Below the pieces are notes generated by a model, which did not search any database, was not told where the DNA came from, and worked only from the letters and a program-made list of their open reading frames with translations. Of a DNA stretch of 17,085 bases, positions 15,636 to 17,085 are shown in pieces. The number at the start of each line of letters is the position of its first letter. The first letter of the stretch is position 1. Origin of the DNA: Lachnospiraceae bacterium (lineage in GTDB: Bacteria; Bacillota; Clostridia; Lachnospirales; Lachnospiraceae); NCBI GenBank assembly GCA_014804565.1, contig JAAUZN010000007.1, positions 11,388 through 28,472 on the forward strand, in the 5' to 3' direction. The translations under genes were made by a program, and so were the position numbers.

Positions 15636-15644
15636 TGATATAAT
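15636..15644 (+). promoter_or_regulatory. Extended -10 promoter for the glycosidase genes
   Basis: TGATATAAT is a perfect extended -10 (TGN plus TATAAT at 15639-15644), 18 bases before the GH8 start. At the correct distance the -35 region is only TTTTTC (15616-15621), overlapping the T-run of the terminator. An extended -10 can work without a good -35. Confidence 0.6.
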
Positions 15645-15661
15645 ACAAAAAGGAGAAAGAG

Positions 15662-16816
15662 ATGAACAGAGAATATCGCAATATATTTCGGGAGATCGGT
15701 ATTTCGGAGGAGGAGATCACAAAACGGCTTCAGGAGATCGTGCATACCTTCTTCTACGACGAGACCGAGCGGGTGTATCATCCTGTAGGGGAGGATATGG
15801 CCTACATAGAGGATACGGGGAACCATGATGCGCGCACGGAGGGGATGTCTTACGGCATGATGATGTGCGTGCAGCTTGACAGGAAAGAGGAATTTGACAG
15901 GCTATGGAAATGGGCGAAGACCTATATGTGGATGGACAGCGGAGAGAATGAGGGATATTTTGCCTGGTCCTGCGCGCCGGATGGGACAAAAAATGCCAAC
16001 GGTCCTGCGCCGGACGGTGAGGAATATTTCGCTATGGCCCTGTTTTTTGCTGCTCACAGATGGGGAGACGGAGAGGGAATCTTTTCTTATGAAAAAGAGG
16101 CAAAAGAGCTCCTGCGGGCCTGCCTGCACAAGGGAGAGCAGGGCCGGGCAGGGGAACCCATGTGGAACCGGAACAACCACCAGATCCTCTTTGTGCCGGG
16201 AAGTCCCTTTACGGATCCCTCTTATCATCTGCCCCATTTCTATGAGCTGTTTGCCAGGTGGGCCTACGAGGAGGATCGGGAATTCTGGAAGAAAGCGGCG
16301 AAGGTGAGCAGGCAGTATCTGGCGTCCGCCTGTCATCCCGAGACAGGTATGTCGGCGGAGTATGCCCATTTTGACGGTTCTCCGGTATATGAAGAGTTTG
16401 CATGGGGACAGCATGGTTATTTTTATTCCGATGCTTATCGCACCGTGGCAAATATCGGATTGGATTACAGCTGGAACGGCATTGATGTGGGTCAGCGGGA
16501 AGCAGCGCAGAGGCTGCAGTATTTTCTGGGAGTGACGAACCGGGAGAATCCTTATATGACCTATAAGATCGATGGCACGAGCGTGGGAGAGGAAGCGCTG
16601 CATCCAGTGGGGATGTTAGCTACTACGGCGCAGGCATCGCTGGCGATTCCCGAGAGGTTGGACGGTACGACGGATTCGGAAACGGCACGGCTTGCAAGAG
16701 AGTGGGTGGAGCGATTCTTTAGAGAACCGATGCGGCAGGGAGTGCGCAGATACTACGATAATTGTCTTTATCTGTTTGCTTATCTGGCGCTGTCAGGAAA
16801 TTATCGGATATGGTAG
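15662..16816 (+). CDS. GH8 glycosidase, reducing-end xylose-releasing exo-oligoxylanase-like
   Basis: A 384-residue enzyme with no signal peptide, so cytoplasmic. Known members (Rex, e.g. Bacillus halodurans BH2105, about 388 residues) invert and remove xylose from the reducing end of xylo-oligosaccharides. The likely general acid is E60 in DARTEGMSYGMMM. GPAPDGEEYFAMALFFAAHRW is a typical GH8 segment. The general base should lie in SDAYRTVANIGLDYSW, but I cannot choose between its aspartates. H314 in ALHPVGMLATTAQAS is a candidate for the histidine linked to reducing-end specificity in Rex. The start ATG follows AGGAG (15651-15655), about six bases away. It has its own promoter and shares it with the GH43 gene 20 bases downstream. 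Exact specificity is an inference. Confidence 0.88.
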   Translation: MNREYRNIFREIGISEEEITKRLQEIVHTFFYDETERVYHPVGEDMAYIEDTGNHDARTEGMSYGMMMCVQLDRKEEFDRLWKWAKTYMWMDSGENEGYFAWSCAPDGTKNANGPAPDGEEYFAMALFFAAHRWGDGEGIFSYEKEAKELLRACLHKGEQGRAGEPMWNRNNHQILFVPGSPFTDPSYHLPHFYELFARWAYEEDREFWKKAAKVSRQYLASACHPETGMSAEYAHFDGSPVYEEFAWGQHGYFYSDAYRTVANIGLDYSWNGIDVGQREAAQRLQYFLGVTNRENPYMTYKIDGTSVGEEALHPVGMLATTAQASLAIPERLDGTTDSETARLAREWVERFFREPMRQGVRRYYDNCLYLFAYLALSGNYRIW

Positions 16817-16833
16817 AAGAATGGAGGTAATAA

Positions 16834-17085
<252 letters not shown>

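Overview
The window reads as chromosomal DNA of an endospore-forming Clostridia, most likely a gut or rumen Lachnospiraceae. The reasons are the conserved block tlyA-nadK-argR-recN-spoIVB, the Bacillota-style AGGAGG ribosome sites, sigma-A-like promoters, and a YesM/YesN plus LplB/YtcP-type sugar locus whose ABC importer has no ATPase gene. All genes lie on the + strand. I see no tRNA, rRNA, CRISPR array, insertion sequence or phage gene, and no gene-free stretch longer than about 150 bases.

Positions 1-5088 are the core block. It holds the end of tlyA (cut by the left edge), nadK, argR and recN, closely packed as an operon, then a rho-independent terminator and spoIVB. In many Bacillota spo0A directly follows spoIVB. 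Here spoIVB is followed by a carbohydrate locus.

Positions 5089-11808 are a sensory and regulatory operon. It opens with an exact TTGACA-N17-TATAAT promoter and a CG-centred palindrome just downstream that looks like a LacI-family operator. The genes are a membrane chemoreceptor-like protein (MCP), a LacI-family regulator, a YesM-like sensor histidine kinase whose start overlaps the LacI stop, and a YesN-like response regulator with an AraC DNA-binding domain. A strong terminator ends the operon.

Positions 11809-15620 are an importer operon: a lipoprotein solute-binding protein containing a run of ten G bases, an intercistronic hairpin, and two CUT1 permeases. It ends at a terminator. Positions 15621-17085 carry a new extended -10 promoter, a GH8 enzyme resembling reducing-end xylose-releasing exo-oligoxylanase, and the start of a GH43 beta-xylosidase-like gene cut by the right edge. 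Neither hydrolase shows a signal peptide.

Inferred working model: xylo-oligosaccharides or related glycans are bound by the lipoprotein and imported, with energy from an ATPase encoded elsewhere. They are then cut in the cytoplasm from the reducing end (GH8) and the non-reducing end (GH43). Three sensor types on one transcript (MCP, LacI, kinase/regulator pair) control the locus. The substrate is inferred from the enzymes and is not shown by the transporter itself. Observations I consider worth a second look are the promoter/operator pair, the MCP-LacI-YesMN cassette, an RNA fold that could bury the spoIVB start codon, the missing spo0A neighbour, and the G10 tract in the binding protein.
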